This document shows, piece by piece, positions 1 through 19,701 of a stretch of DNA of 64,000 nt (positions within the stretch are counted from its first letter, which is position 1; the number at the start of each line of letters is the position of its first letter). The stretch is from Lucifuga dentata (taxonomy: Eukaryota; Chordata; Actinopteri; Ophidiiformes; Bythitidae). The stretch covers positions 62,001 through 126,000 of the forward strand of contig VXCM01000446.1 in assembly GCA_014773175.1 (NCBI GenBank). The letters are read 5' to 3'. The notes beneath the pieces are model-generated. The model worked only from the letters and a program-made list of their open reading frames with translations. It did no database searches and was not told the origin of the DNA. A program made the translations under genes and the position numbers.

Positions 1-186
1 CGTCAGCACTCAGCAGGACGCTTTGAAATCACTGAGGCCGCGTGGTGCAGTGAGGTGATCTTTCTGACCAATCACAGCCCTGCGTGGTGGCACATGCGAT
101 GTTTGAGACGTGAAATAGAGTGAAACTGCTGAGAGGAAGTTCTGCACAAATTCAGCTCTGGTTGTGTTACTATAGTAAGGACTGTT

Positions 187-217
<31 letters not shown>

Positions 218-455
218 GGAATAAAATAACTGCAAAATGACTACTAGAACCATTTAGGGCAAAATAGAAACAGAAATAAAACAGTGACTACACCGAACTG
301 TACAATATACACTTGAACATGCTGCAGTATAGTATCTATGTCAGAATGTTCTCAACAATAAGTGCAATGTAAAAGAGTTTGTCTTGTGCCATTAGGTTTA
401 CGTTGAATGGTAACTGGTAATAAAATAGTCAAAACATAGATCTACAAACTGATTT

Positions 456-461
<6 letters not shown>

Positions 462-505
<44 letters not shown>

Positions 506-518
506 CGTGGGTGTGTGT
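462..518. repeat. (GT)n microsatellite
   Basis: An almost uninterrupted GT run followed by GGGTGCG-type variants. Open frames across it, rich in His-Thr, are repeat artefacts. Confidence 0.9.
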
Positions 519-2859
519 ATGTGACCTGGGCACGTATTCCTGACAGTGAAATATGTCTACATGGATGAGGAACTTCCAGCAAAGAAACAGCAACCTCACG
601 GGCTGTGATTCTGCATCAGGAGCCAATTCGTTTGTGTGTGCGTGTGTGTTTCTGTGTGTACTAAGTACTTTTCCATCTGTGTTTTTCTAGTTTCCAACAT
701 ATTGTCTCTCTGAGCTGAGTTTTCTCTCAGTGTGTGTATTCATGGTGTGGATCTGCAAAAGTGCATAATGTGGAATAATGAAGCTGTTAATTTGAGTATG
801 TAAAACCACATACAGCTGTTAGGTGGTTATATGTGGTTTGTAAGCCTGGAGGTACAGTATGTAGCTTCTGCTGCATAAAAACTGTCTCTTTAAGCTATAT
901 TAGCCTTTTAAGATAAGATAGATTGGTAGACTAGTTATTCTTTTTTTTACTGTTTATAAGTTATGTAAAATGCACTAACACATAAATTTCCACTTTGTTC
1001 TTTAACTTTGTTGATATGAAAATCTGTTTCATAGGCTCTGTTATGAGATATACAGGTGTGTTCTGGAAATTTTCTCATACCAAATAATTCAGTAATAAGA
1101 ACAAGAGAAAAGAGGAGGAAGGCTTCTCATGTTTATAGCTTGAATTCATTTTCACACTCTAAATGTAACACATGTTCCATGTCAGCATTTTAACACATTT
1201 TTCAGATTGCTATACATGTAGCTACATCAAGAAGTGACATTTGTCATTGTACTTCCTCATAGCAACATTTGCATGTCAGTACATATGCTAATTGTGACAT
1301 TGATTTCTCCTTTCTCATTCTAAAGCTAATTAATTTTGAATAACCTGGGATGACACATGTTCGCATGACACATGTAGCACACATTAGTCTCCACCCCCTG
1401 GTGTTATTTAATGCCTTATGCAGGCAATCCAAAGGTCAGGTTTAATGTCAATGTTTGGCTTCTCTCTAAACAGCAGTATATAGGCTACCCAGCTGCCCTC
1501 TGACATGCTTCTAAGAACAGGCTACTTTGCCAGGAACAGTTGACTCAGCTCATTGAGTTCCTTGGCTGGACATAAACAGCACATGATAGCGAATTCACTT
1601 TAAACTTGTGATGGTCAGTGCCAAGACCAATATCAGGCTACAAGAACCAAGTCAAGATGTTCAGCGAGATAATCATAACAGACCTTGTTTGAAACACGTA
1701 ACTTGACCTCATTTAGCAATGTACAGGGAGGGTCAAGTACAAACTTGACCCTCTCTGTTGGAGGCATGTCCTAGCTCATATAGCCTCACACTCTGGTCAG
1801 CCAATCAAACTTTGGAAAGAGAGTCAGTAACTAAAAAGGTGATTGCTCTCAAATCAGGTTGAAGTAGGATGACAATTTGTAACCTCAATGTGTAATCTCT
1901 AAAGAAATAGTATAAGCCTGTGAAAGAAAATGCTGGCTTCTGTACACAAAAACTTTTAAGTATTACACAATTTTTTACAGAACCACTGATTTCCATTCAT
2001 CATCACCTAGCACAAAATTTAGTTCCATATCAAGCTAGTTTTTCTATGTAACATACCAATCTTTTTCTGTACTTTTCCTAAACAATGATTTGACCCTGGC
2101 CATCATATTAAATCATTATTCTGCAAGATTCCAATTCCACTATAAAAGGTCTCAAGACACAGAAATTGCATATATATAAAACAGCTTTAAACATGTACAA
2201 CTTTAGTCATTGTGATTATGTGTCATTTCACTTGCCTCGACATGATCATGTTTGCTTAACTCATTACATAATCCTGCCACGCGCTTATTTGATATCAAGA
2301 CACCTGATTGGCTCAGGCTACTCTGGCAAGAGTCAGAAGATATGTGAGTAATATCAACTGGAACAATCAAAACTTGATACAGCAGTTAAAAGGAAAACAT
2401 TTTGTGCTTATTATGTTAATATAAACCCAAGCAGAAAAAAATCAAGATATTTTTTACTTATGGCTTTTGGTAAACAGATTTTGGGACCATGAAGAATCTA
2501 TAAATTTTGACACGTAAACTTTGATGATGGGTTTAAAAGTGATCTGAACAACTGCAAATGTTCATATGATTAACAACTTTGGAATCTTTAAAATTGTAAA
2601 AGCATTCATCTTTCTAAGGAGGATGAATTTGTTTTTTCTTCTCATGGTGGTTAAAATCCCTTCTTTCAAATAGCTAAACTTTAAAAGTGCAGGCAAAACG
2701 ATCACCTGATCCGTAAGTCGATTCCTCCAATCATCTGTCCCCCATATCCTCTCATTCCCCCAATCCCTTCACTCCCATTTTCTGCCCCCCTCCTTGTTTG
2801 CAGATGGGTCATATCGTCTTACGGGGAGATGACTGAAACGCACACCCCTGGTGTCACTG

Positions 2860-2994
2860 TCTTAGCATAAGACTGTCAGACCCGGTGACTGTACCTCAGA
2901 GACAGCCTCTGATATGCCCACTCACANTCTTAGCATAAGACTGTCAGACCCGGTGACTGTACCTCAGAGACAGCCTCTGATATGCCCACTCACA
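2860..2994. repeat. Assembly-join duplication around n (2927)
   Basis: The 67 bases 2860-2926 are repeated exactly at 2928-2994, separated by a single n. This is the signature of two contigs whose overlapping ends were abutted rather than merged, so one copy should be ignored. Confidence 0.85.
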
Positions 2995-4249
2995 CATATG
3001 CATGAACGCACACTTATCTTGTCTTTCCTTTGTCTGTGTTTCACTCATTTCACAATAATGACACGAGGACACAAATAACCTGTTAGTAAATGCATATGAA
3101 TCTATAAACATTCACCTTCACATCCATTATTATATTCACATAGTGATCATCAACATGTCCTCTCTTCTACCCACAGTTCATTCAGACAAATTTCTTAATT
3201 GGCTTCCATACATGCAGGTGTTTTGCAAACTACTTTACCCAGCTCCAGGTGGTGTCAGTGGCATCACGCTCGGCCTCATCCAACTCTTCAAACTCTTCTC
3301 CTGATATCATGATTCCATCATATATTTGTTTCCAGCTGCAAATCTTAACTTAATCTTTCTCACGTCTTTGTTATGTACTCAACAGATGTGCCTGTAGGAA
3401 AACTCAACAAGCCTAGTGTCTTGCAGTAGTTTTGGTGAGCCCTCCACTCTGTGAACATGTCAAGTGTCTGATTGTGGTGTGTGCCTAGTGAGCAGCTTCT
3501 TACTAAATTTACCTGGGACCCATGTCAGAAATCTGAGACAGCTCTGGAGTTGTCATCATCCACTGAAGCCTGTGACATCTTTGGAATTTTGGGAGGGACA
3601 TCTATTAGCATTGTCAGAATATTAGCTTAAGTGTTCTTCCTCAAGAACACAAAGGAGCGCACACACAAATCACACAAACTTTCCTCCTTCATTTTCATAT
3701 CTTGAAGCCTTGAAGTTTTTTTAATGTGTAGATTTCTTATTACTTGACAGCGACTGTCACATAGTGTTGTTTCTGTTGACCCTGGTGAGAAGGGGTGAAG
3801 TCCAAGTCTCAGTCTACCTACCCCAATGAATTTTGTATTGCTTTCTCATCTCATTGCTTTTGCATTACATCCTTATCTGATGTACTATATTCATTAGTGA
3901 CCTCCAGTGTTCAAATAAAGCAACTATATGGACATAAGTTGACTTCAAGTGCTTGGTTGAATACGATTAGTGTGTATTCCACGTTCAGACGTCTTTAAGG
4001 TTGAGTTGAGTCATCCCAAGAAAAATGATGAACCAGTAGTGGTTCAGAACATACTACCATCTGTTTTTGCCAAATAAAAAAAATTGCTGTCACGCCTTGT
4101 AGTTAACATTCTGAGATATAAATATTTATGAGAAATTTACCATAAAAATCTATGTAGGAAAAAACACAACGAATCAAGCTTAAAATACAAGACAAATGAT
4201 AAATATTACAATATAAAGTATACGTATACCCATTTTGTATCGTTTAGAG

Positions 4250-4440
4250 GTATCCTCTGTGGTGCCATTTGGTTGATGCTCCTGCCCTTGATCAAGGCAC
4301 TAGGCTGTAGACCTGAAGTTGATCTCCGGGCGCCTCATCGTGGCCGCTGTTAGTAGTTAGGATGGGCCAGATACAGAGGACAATTTAAACTTTATGGATT
4401 ATGTAGTTTATCTTCATCCCTGAGAGGCGTGCTGCCTGTC
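4250..4440. repeat. SINE-like dispersed repeat relic
   Basis: Contains the phrase cccttgatcaaggcac followed by a GGGCGCCTCAT-type segment and 'agatacagaggacaattt'. This resembles the tail shared by several fish SINE families. The copy is diverged and its ends are not clear. Identification rests on recalled consensus similarity only. Confidence 0.45.
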
Positions 4441-4640
4441 AAAAATGATCCTAAAATAAATAAATCATTGGAAACGAAAATAAGCGAAACTTTTTCTATT
4501 TTTATTAGCTTTAGTATATTATTGCACTATTATTAACTTCAACATAATGATTATAAATTGTTTTGCATACCTCTTATCACTTAGGTTGTCTTAAGACTTA
4601 ACAACTTGGTTATCGCAGAAAATCCGTTATTCTTGCTTGC

Positions 4641-4862
4641 TGGTAATAGCCTACAGCATATAAGCAAGTGTGCGTTCAGTTGAGGTTTCAATTTTCCGGA
4701 CAGTCCGTGGAGGCAGCACACCTATGCTGCTTTCACGGTGTCCTGTTGTCGCATATTGATCCAGCTAGCCGATTGTTAGCTTTTGTGTCAGGATGTTGTC
4801 TGTGGTGCATAAATGTGTGATCGTTGTTTCTGGCTGAGGATATCTGGCATTTGGTGGCTTTA
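4641..4862 (+). promoter_or_regulatory. gpatch2: Probable gpatch2 promoter / 5' UTR
   Basis: This is the stretch immediately before the initiator codon chosen for gpatch2. I see no TATA box at a convincing position, and the transcription start cannot be fixed from sequence alone. The leader contains several ATG triplets followed by early stops before the chosen start. Confidence 0.35.
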
Positions 4863-11286
<6,424 letters not shown>

Positions 11287-12755
11287 ACCTGATCCTGAAT
11301 CTGAAGCAGACTTGGATAAGACGACCCAAAAACTACATGGAGAATGGAAATGAAATGCTGCTCAGGGTGATGAACAATGAAAAGGAGGTCCAGGGTAATT
11401 CAGCCACACGAGACACAAGAAGAGAATGAGTGAGACGTCGCTGCAGGAAATCAGATCCCAGCAAGAGTCTGTGAATTAGACAAACTTTCCCATATTGGGG
11501 AAATGACAAGGATATTTGTGCGACTGCTTGTGCAAATGGACAGAATGAAAACGTGATCGAAACTGAGCTGGAAAAGACTTCTTTCAAACATCGCCTTTTT
11601 TCAAGAAACTCCATGTTGGAGGAAATAAATGAGTCTGCCTCACTGTTAGTTTGTTATACTGGCATGCTGCCTCCGGCCTTTGACCTCAGATTTCAGAATT
11701 GGGGTAATGCTGAAGTTGACCATATGCGAGAGCAACGCAGATGACAGTGAGGTTTGTTTTGGTGGTATTATTCAGTGGTTTTGGTTAGTGACTGAAAAAT
11801 AACTAGTTATGTCCAATGTTGCACAAGAATTTTGGAATCGGAGATTATTTGCATAGATGACAGTTTAGGTTTCTTTTATTGTGATGAAGTAAGGGTTCAC
11901 TGTAAGGATGTGTGTTGGGATATCTGAGCGTTTGTCCCATCCATTTTATCGTTCATTGAGGAAGAAGTCACATTGTCAGCAACACTGCAGAATGTTGTAT
12001 CAATCCAAAAAAGGATAAAAAATTAAAAGTGAAGTTCCCATTTTATTTAGCACCACTAGTATGCATGTGTAGCTGCAGCTGTGGCAGGTTTCGGATGTTT
12101 ATTATGATCTCATGTTTGGGCACGTAAAGGAAAGCCTCACTATTGTGTTTTGTTTTGGTTTTTTTTTATTATAAACGGACCCGTTTTACCTTGTATTGTT
12201 TAGGCTTTTTTCTTACAAATTTTACTGTCCCAGCGGTTTGACACGATTACACAAACATCATGACATGATGCTTGAGTTACAACTATTGCAGTGTTCCTAT
12301 GCAGATTTAGAGAGGCTGCATAAGCACAGACAGTAATTAATTTTGATGTCTGGTGAATTTGGGGGAAAATAGAGGAATAGTGCTTTTACAACACAAATTT
12401 TAGCACATATTTTAACTTTGCCATTCCCTTATTTGTAATGTTGTGTTGTCATAATTGAGGCTATGGGATAATATGAGAATTTTTAAATTAGAAAATGTGC
12501 AAGGAGCCCTAGTTATAACAAAAATTGTCCTGTTACACTATTTGTCATCTTTTACACATGGGTCAAAATTGCAAATCATAGCTTTTGTTGTATATGGATT
12601 ATTAGATGATGGCTTTACCCCACCAAGCCTGTTCAGAGAAGAAAAACAGTAAACTAAACCATGACAGTCATTGTATTATCCTACACTGCCAAACCCACTT
12701 TACTGCTAGATTAAAACAGCTTAATATTTTGAAATGAACTTAATAAGTACCTCAG

Positions 12756-12790
<35 letters not shown>

Positions 12791-13400
12791 GAGTTCATAC
12801 TTTTGACCTGGGGCTTTGCTTACATTCTCCTATCAGATAAAGGAAGGATTCTGTTATTTCCACATAAGTCAAAATTGCCTCTAGACTATAGAAACCCTAC
12901 AAACACCCCCCAAATCCACAAAATTATAGATAATAAGATAAGTACCTGATTCTGCAGCCATTTAATACACTGAGATGGGACTGTAAAATGAAGATCAGAC
13001 ATCATGACGTTCATTGATTAAATACAAACCAGGAGAACTTCTCTTGTCTTGGTGTTTCTGGGACAGCACATACACACGCATACATGCAAGACAACCCACA
13101 AGAACATGCCCTCCAAATATTACCAACTCTATCAACACATGCATCACATTCACATGCTGACTCAACATTGCTGAAATATGATGCTTTCTCTCTCTCCCTC
13201 CCTTCCTCTCTTTCTCTCTCTCGCTTGCTCCCTCTCTCTCTCCTGTCTTTGCAAGGCTGCAATAGTAATCCCACCTCTGTATCTATGGGAATATAGGAGA
13301 GTGGTGTGTTCTCTACCCTCCTTTCTACCCACACCTCCCTCTGCATGCACAGGAAAGCTGGCTGTGTCCTCCNTTACCCACCCACCCCTTAGACACACTT
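11287..13400 (+). other. gpatch2 3' UTR and intergenic DNA
   Basis: Starts directly after the gpatch2 stop. An AATAAA hexamer lies at 11624-11629 and an ATTAAA-like site near 12020, but the real polyadenylation site cannot be decided. A poly-T run lies near 12758-12784. I see no other gene. Confidence 0.5.
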
Positions 13401-13431
13401 TCTGTCTGACACACTCTCTCAGGACTCCCCT

Positions 13432-13692
13432 GTGAGCAAGCTAGGCAGGAAGGTAGGAAAACTCAGCACTGGAGCGAGACAGGAGAGAGAGAGAGAGAGA
13501 GAGAGAGAGGGGGAGTGTGTGTGTGTGTTTATGTACTTGTGTGTGTTGGAGTGTGTGTGTGTGCCTGTGTGCACTGCTGCATCGCTGAGCTACAGAGACC
13601 GGAGGCGAGGAGAGCTGGAGCGTTTGTCCTTGAGACTGACTGACTGACTGCAGCTGTAGAGCAAAGGATCAGCCGGTGGATGAAACTGACAA
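13432..13692 (+). other. esrrg: Candidate non-coding first exon of esrrg
   Basis: A GA-rich, then GT-rich leader ends in a strong donor (GACAA|GTGAGTACC, splice after 13692). There is no conserved open frame. ESRRG genes are known to use several far-upstream non-coding 5' exons, and this lies about 8 kb upstream of the first coding exon on the same strand. No transcript evidence is available, and a single donor motif is weak support. Confidence 0.3.
13481..13566. repeat. (GA)n followed by (GT)n
   Basis: A pure GAGA run followed by interrupted GTGT, inside the candidate first exon. Confidence 0.85.
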
Positions 13693-16629
13693 GTGAGTAC
13701 CGGGCAAAAAGCCGTGAGACGGCGAAAGAGAGAGAAAGTAGATGCAGGTTTCATTTAAATGCAGCAGATGTAGCGATGTGTTTTTCTTCCTGTCTGCTTA
13801 GAAACAGTCCAGTGTGATATTTCAATGCATGTGGGAATGAAGATGTGTACGTGTAACTGTGTGTGGTGTGTGTGTGTGTGTGACCAGGTGATGTAGGTCT
13901 ACTCTTCTGCCAGGTGAACTCACAAGCTTTTATTGGCTACCATAAATACTTGTGTTTCGGACTGTATGACTTTGTAAGCAGTTCAGCAGTGTTTCTGCAG
14001 TAGGATCAACTGTATTTTTTTTTTTTTTTTTTTNTTTTTTTTTTTTTTTTTTGTTACTGTATGTGCTGTATTTATCAAGATGACGGTAAACATAACATTC
14101 CATCTCTCTTCCTCTGCCTGTTTCTGTCCCGTTTTCCCTCTCTCTCTCTGGTTCTGTTGACAGATCGATAGTTATGCATCTATAATTGGAAGTCATCATT
14201 TATGGCGTCTCTCCAAAGCAAGTCATTATCATGTGTAATCTTGCAGAAAATTACATTTTGACTGGTGTACCTTGGCGTGGCCGGAAATCATTGAACCGTG
14301 TTAAGCTGGCTAACTGGCAGAGGTATGACCGAAAGGGGGGGCCGCTCAAGAGGACCCAAGCCTGAGGGAAAGGGGGATTCAGAGATACGAAGTGTCACGT
14401 TCAGGTTGGGGCACCTAGCGTCACATCTTGCCCGAGAGCCCAGAATTCCTAGCAGCACCCCTGGGTGCAGCCCTAATTGACTTTATGGCCAATGAACAAG
14501 AAGAGAGAATTTCTGATGGAGATAATTAGATTTTAAAACAAAAAAAAANAAAAAAAAAAAAAAAGAGAAAGAGGAGAGAGGAAGAGGGGGAGTATTGGCA
14601 TACGCTCTGCGGTGTGAGAGTGTCAAGTCTTGCAGTGCCAGACGTGAGATGAGACGAGGTCACCTGTGGAGCTGCTGACAGAATGTGTGAGTCTAGGTTA
14701 GAGAGAGGTGGATGGATGGATAGATAGAGAGAAAGCCAGAAGGCAAATACATAAAGCTGTGAACCAACTTAACAGAGCAGCTCATTTAGTCTTATATCCC
14801 CGTATGTGTCTGTGTTGATTTGTTTATTGTGGACGTGCTGACAGTAAGCCACAGGGCTAAATTTACCACCTGTGGCTAGAAAAGTGATATGATGAGATAG
14901 ACTGCATGCTGGCTTTTTCTTATCCATGTGCAGAAGTGTGTGTATGTGTGTGTGGGTGGGTGTGTGAAAGTATGAATAATAGTTCCTGACATCAGCAGTA
15001 GGTATGTGGTGCTGACTCCCAGGATTCTGTGTGTATTAGGCCCGCACCAGAGGCTGCTCACCTGAGACAAGCCTGGGAACCAGGTGTGTGTCTGTATGTG
15101 TGTGTGTTTTCATCTTTGTGTGTGTGACAGGATTTTGTGTGTGTGTGTGAATCACATTTCTTTCAATACAAAATAGAGAGAGTACATAGAAACAGCAGGG
15201 TCTTGATTGAGATTGTGACCTGAAGATGACCAGTTAATCCAATCCTGCTTGTTGGGAATATGTTGTTAGTCTTTGCAGTCTTTGCTCTGGTAATCCACAT
15301 TATGTCATTAGAAGAGACTTGGTTAAATCACATAAGAACTTGCAGATGGACACCTGCCAGATCGTAAGAAAATGATGCGATGGGGAAAATGCTTTGAGCA
15401 TGGTATAATCAGGGATCTCTGCCGTGTGTTTGACTTCAGTCACGCGTGTTCCAGTAGTTTCCTTAATTATGCTTTACATACTCAGCCAAGGCAAGATGCT
15501 ACATGCTTATGAACTGGTGAAGTCCAGTTCCTGTGTTGAGAATGGTAAAGAAATCTATCCACTAGGGGGCGTCCCATGGAAGTTATTAGGGTATATAGCA
15601 TATTGGCTATTAATAAAAACATCTGACAGCCCTGTTCTTTACACTGCAAATCTATATTGCAAATTTTCTGTTGGAATCTTATCCTAGCTTATCCTTAATC
15701 CTAACCTAAAGTCCATTTAGGAACAGATATTCAAAGATGAAGAAGAAGTAGTCCTAACAGTGACTACATCCTGACTGCCTGAATGCCTTCCTGTGGACTT
15801 TGCGTATATGTTTCCCAGCACTGACTCACTTCCTCGTGAAGTCCCAGTGGGATCATAGGAACCCGAGATAAGTGAAAACCATTTGAGGACCATTGACCCG
15901 CTGAGGATACAGCAGGTCCCAGCAGCTCTAAGTGGTGTTTGTATGGTTAGGTTGGTTTCCACGCAGCCAGCGCTCCTGCTAAGACAACGATTATGGATGT
16001 GTTATTCCCTTTGTGTGTGTGTGTGTCTGACCTCTGATCCCTATACAGTATGATACAGATCAATACAGTGCAACCAATCCTCTTCCAAGTGCTCATCTGT
16101 CAATCAATTCATCTTTGCGAGTATCATCTCCCTCCCATCCATCTATTTAAAGCATCAAACTGTAAAGTCTGCATGAAGAATGAAGAGCCAGGCCATTTGC
16201 AACCATTTTTGTATGGTAAGATGTCATTTTTCTCCATTTATCTCACTCTTTCTATATATCATCTTAATTTTATTTTCCTCTCCTGATCTGTTCTTTCTCT
16301 TTTTCACTTCCCTGCTATCGTTCCCCTTTGTAAACCATTTAAGCATCAGAGAGGGTTTGTGCTATGCTGGTGTGGCGAGACAGTGTTTGCACACGATGTC
16401 AATAGACTTTCCCTCTGTCTCAGTAATTGATGGATGACTGTGAGTCAGGCATAAACTAAGCAGATTACACTTCTGAGATCTGGTGTGTGTGTGTGTGTGT
16501 GTGTGGTGGGGGTTGGAGTTGGAATCGCAGAGTGACTGTCCAGTTTTGGAAGTCAATCTGACAGCTGTCCCTTAAGGCTGAGATTTGGTGGGTACAAGTT
16601 TATGGATGAGGAAAAAATGGGGACGTATG

Positions 16630-16659
<30 letters not shown>
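16630..16659. repeat. (CT)n microsatellite
   Basis: About 15 CT dinucleotides in the presumed esrrg 5' intron. Confidence 0.9.
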
Positions 16660-16662
<3 letters not shown>

Positions 16663-16969
16663 CTCTGTTACAGCCTCTGGAGCAGATATTGACCTCCTGT
16701 CTTCTGTTCAGCCTCGGCAATATAAAAATATTTTTTGATATTTAACTGTACCCATGCGTGTTCGATTTCATTTTCTTTATTTGGTCTGTTGCAAATTTAT
16801 CTCATCTCTAATTGTTGTCATTTATGGATTTGGTTTTGAGTCATGTTTTTTGAGATATTTTGAGGTTTAAGCTCCTTTATGTAAGATCACATGATTATAA
16901 TTCTTTGAAAATTGTCTAAGTAACATCAATTTAACATCTATTCACTCTGTAACCATTTAATTACCTGAA

Positions 16970-17340
16970 GGAGGTTATATAGTCATCCATGTCTGTTAGT
17001 TGTTGGTTTGTTTGTTGTTTGTTAGCAAGATTACTCAAATATTATGAACTGATTATGATAAAACTTGGTGATATAGTCCAGTGTGGAACCCATTTTGGAG
17101 TGGATGTGGTGGTGGATCTAGAAATTTTATAAATGACTTCTTAACATTGTGAGAATTGATTTTTTTTTTTTTTTTTANTTTTTTTTTTTTTTTTTAATAT
17201 ATATATTTTTCATCCAAATATTATAGATGATAAATAGCTGCAATTTGTTCAGATTTGGATAGGGATTGGATCTGGCAGACTAAAATATATTGTTGGACAA
17301 GGTGCACATTTATTGAATTTCTGTACATTAAAAAAAAGGG
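16970..17340. repeat. Decayed dispersed repeat of a widespread animal family
   Basis: Shows the hallmark order TTTGTTTGTTGTTTGTTAG, AAGATTACTCAA and AAAACTTGGTG, then a 'gatttggat' segment, as in an old repeat seen in many fish. Related fragments lie near 35100-35340, 46745-46830 and 48120-48500. Family name not recalled; borders approximate. Confidence 0.45.
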
Positions 17341-19092
17341 CAGAAACAAGCACTCATGCAGCTGAGTTGATATGGATTCATTAACATGCAAACAGCATTG
17401 ATGTATATGTAAAAGTTATGCTGATAGATCTGCTAAAATATTGTTTTTCATAGTTGTTTCTTTTTCGGCCAGATTATTATTACAACAAGGTAAATGTCCA
17501 GGTTGTTCGGCTTTTGTGGAGCTACTAATGCTGCTCTTCTGCTTCATATTAAAACCCAATCTAAATGTTATTGCATCAGACAGGGAGCCACTGCACAGTG
17601 AAACAAACGTTACAACACAATGTTACACGGTAATGAACAAATTATCAGAAAAAATAAACTACTCAGGAGTGTTCTTACCTTTAAGTGGCTCGCTAGACGC
17701 CGCTTTGGCTTGACTCAAGTGTGCTGCACTTTGGTTGTGGTGCGTCTTAAGACCCCTCGGCCTGTGCCAAGGAAAATATCAGCTATTGTTATGTATCAGC
17801 TGCACTGATAAAATAATCTCTGCTTTAATTTCAATATGAGAGAAACACCTCAAATTACCTGCAGCGAATAAAGAATCTATTGATGGCAGCTGCCAAAGTA
17901 AAAGGCAGCAGAGAGATAAGAGCCACTTCACTATAATGTCAACATTTAGTTTCCTAAATGGTTTATTGAAGATAATTTTTCAGTGTAGATAATGTGTATG
18001 TGATGCATTAATATGAGGAGATAGGCGATGTTTTTTTTTATTAGAACATTTGCTTTATCCTTTAAGCATTTTTAATTGTTTTCTCTCTCTTTGTGCATTT
18101 GTTTATTGTACGTCTGCATGAGTGTGCTGCAAGATTGTGTTTGCAGGTTTAATGCAGTGTGTGTGTGTGTTTCCGTGGGCGAGCTGTTTCATGTGCTGCA
18201 TAATGAGATAAGGCCCACTCCGGGCAGTCTGCTGTCTGGCCTTTATCTGAGCGACAGATTAGCGCAGGTGATTTCATTCCTGTGGAGTTTCATTTGGAGC
18301 GGGTCAGCTCAAAACATGAGCACAAATGGATGTTGAAGAGAGAGGAAGAGATGGATGGAGAGATGGACATTACTTATTGCTATTCCGTCTTTCACGGAAG
18401 CAAAACTCTCGCCTTCCATTTATTTTCATAAGTAAAATAAAGTGGATCCAACTTAAAAAAAAAATACATCAAAAGACTCAGAATACATTTTCAGCAATCA
18501 TTTTACTAAGAAAGTTAAAAGAAAATAGGACGGGAAAATATAATGAAAAATATGCCCTCTGTGGCTTAATTAATTATTCTATGAGGGTGATATTTTTCCA
18601 TTTGAATCCTCAGGATGGGATTTAGTTTGAAAACTGAGCCACATATCGCACACCTGTGCTCGTACCTTGATGGAGAATACGCCACAGCGCACATATCCCA
18701 AAGGAACCTGATATTGTGTAATACATTAATTCAGATAGAACTGGAACAATGTGGAAAGAAAGCAAACAAAGGAAAAAGTTGGATGGCATGATTACAAATC
18801 TTCGGCAAGCTCAGTCTAAAACAGCAGCAACGTTGAAGTCAGATTTTATTGTGAAATATTTCAATGCAACATGTATACGTAAAGACATTTTTATGATGCA
18901 TTTATCTGTACTTAACTCAGAATTGGATAAGAGTTGAAAAGTGTTCATGACATGCCTGCCCGAGTTCTACCATAAAAGTTTTTGAGCGTTAAGCCTTGCT
19001 GGTCTTGGTTCCAATTTGAACTGTTGCAATTTGACCGGGCACCGGTTCTTTGCTCTTGTTGGAATGTAGTGAAGTTGTGCAGACTTTCCTCC

Positions 19093-19701
19093 TTAAAGGA
19101 CCATACCATCCATTTTGCATGTTTGAGCCTAATATATTCAATTTTCAAACACATAATGNTAAAAAAAAAAAAAAAAATTCCTACCTTCCAGACCACCATT
19201 GGTTTCACTTCATTCTGGTATGCTATTAAGCTATTGTTGATACTTGAAACATTCTTGGGATAGGTAATCCATCATTGCAAACAAGATGTATATTCAGGGT
19301 NTTGTTGATACTTGAAACATTCTTGGGATAGGTAATCCATCATTGCAAACAAGATGTATATTCAGGGTTTTATTTTAGAAGTTACACAATTTTAACTTTT
19401 AAGTGCAATAAAAAGTGCAGAGTGAATGTATGTCTCCACCGGGGAATATAGTCCCAAAAGAAGACCTGTGTTTATTGAAAAATTTAAATGACTGACTTCA
19501 TAAGGCTGTGTAACTATTAGCAGGCAAAACATCAATTTTTAAGGTAGGTGTATCGCTTAAATATTTGAGTTTGAAAGATTAAGAGATTTTGCAAAATATC
19601 AGGAAAGATCAAATATGGTTTTATCCTTTGGGAAATGGTTGTCAGTAACGTAACATGTATGAAAATGGAATACATGCAAAATGGCCGGTATGGTCCTTTA
19701 A
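19093..19701 (-). mobile_element. TTAA-flanked TIR element, copy 1
   Basis: Begins TTAA-AGGACCATACC and ends GGTATGGTCCT-TTAA, with long terminal inverted repeats and no coding capacity. Orientation is opposite to copies at 29.2 and 32.5 kb. It contains a poly-A join (n 19159) and the join duplication around n 19301, so its true length is about 68 bases shorter. Confidence 0.85.
19234..19368. repeat. Assembly-join duplication around n (19301)
   Basis: Bases 19234-19300 recur exactly at 19302-19368 across a single n, inside TTAA element copy 1. It is an artefact of unmerged contig ends. Confidence 0.85.

Larger units (their letters stand above)
1..4640. other. Intergenic region upstream of gpatch2
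   Basis: No recognisable gene was found. The stretch holds a GT microsatellite near 462-518, one assembly-join duplication at 2860-2994 and a SINE-like relic near 4250-4440. In mammals spata17 is divergent from gpatch2, but I could not recognise any spata17 exon on the minus strand here. Confidence 0.6.
13693..19092. other. Region between candidate esrrg non-coding exon and first TTAA element
   Basis: No coding exon was recognised. It contains poly-T and poly-A joins (n at 14034, 14549, 17178), GT and CT microsatellites, a decayed dispersed repeat near 16970-17340 and a complex-sequence block near 18180-18320. Confidence 0.5.
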
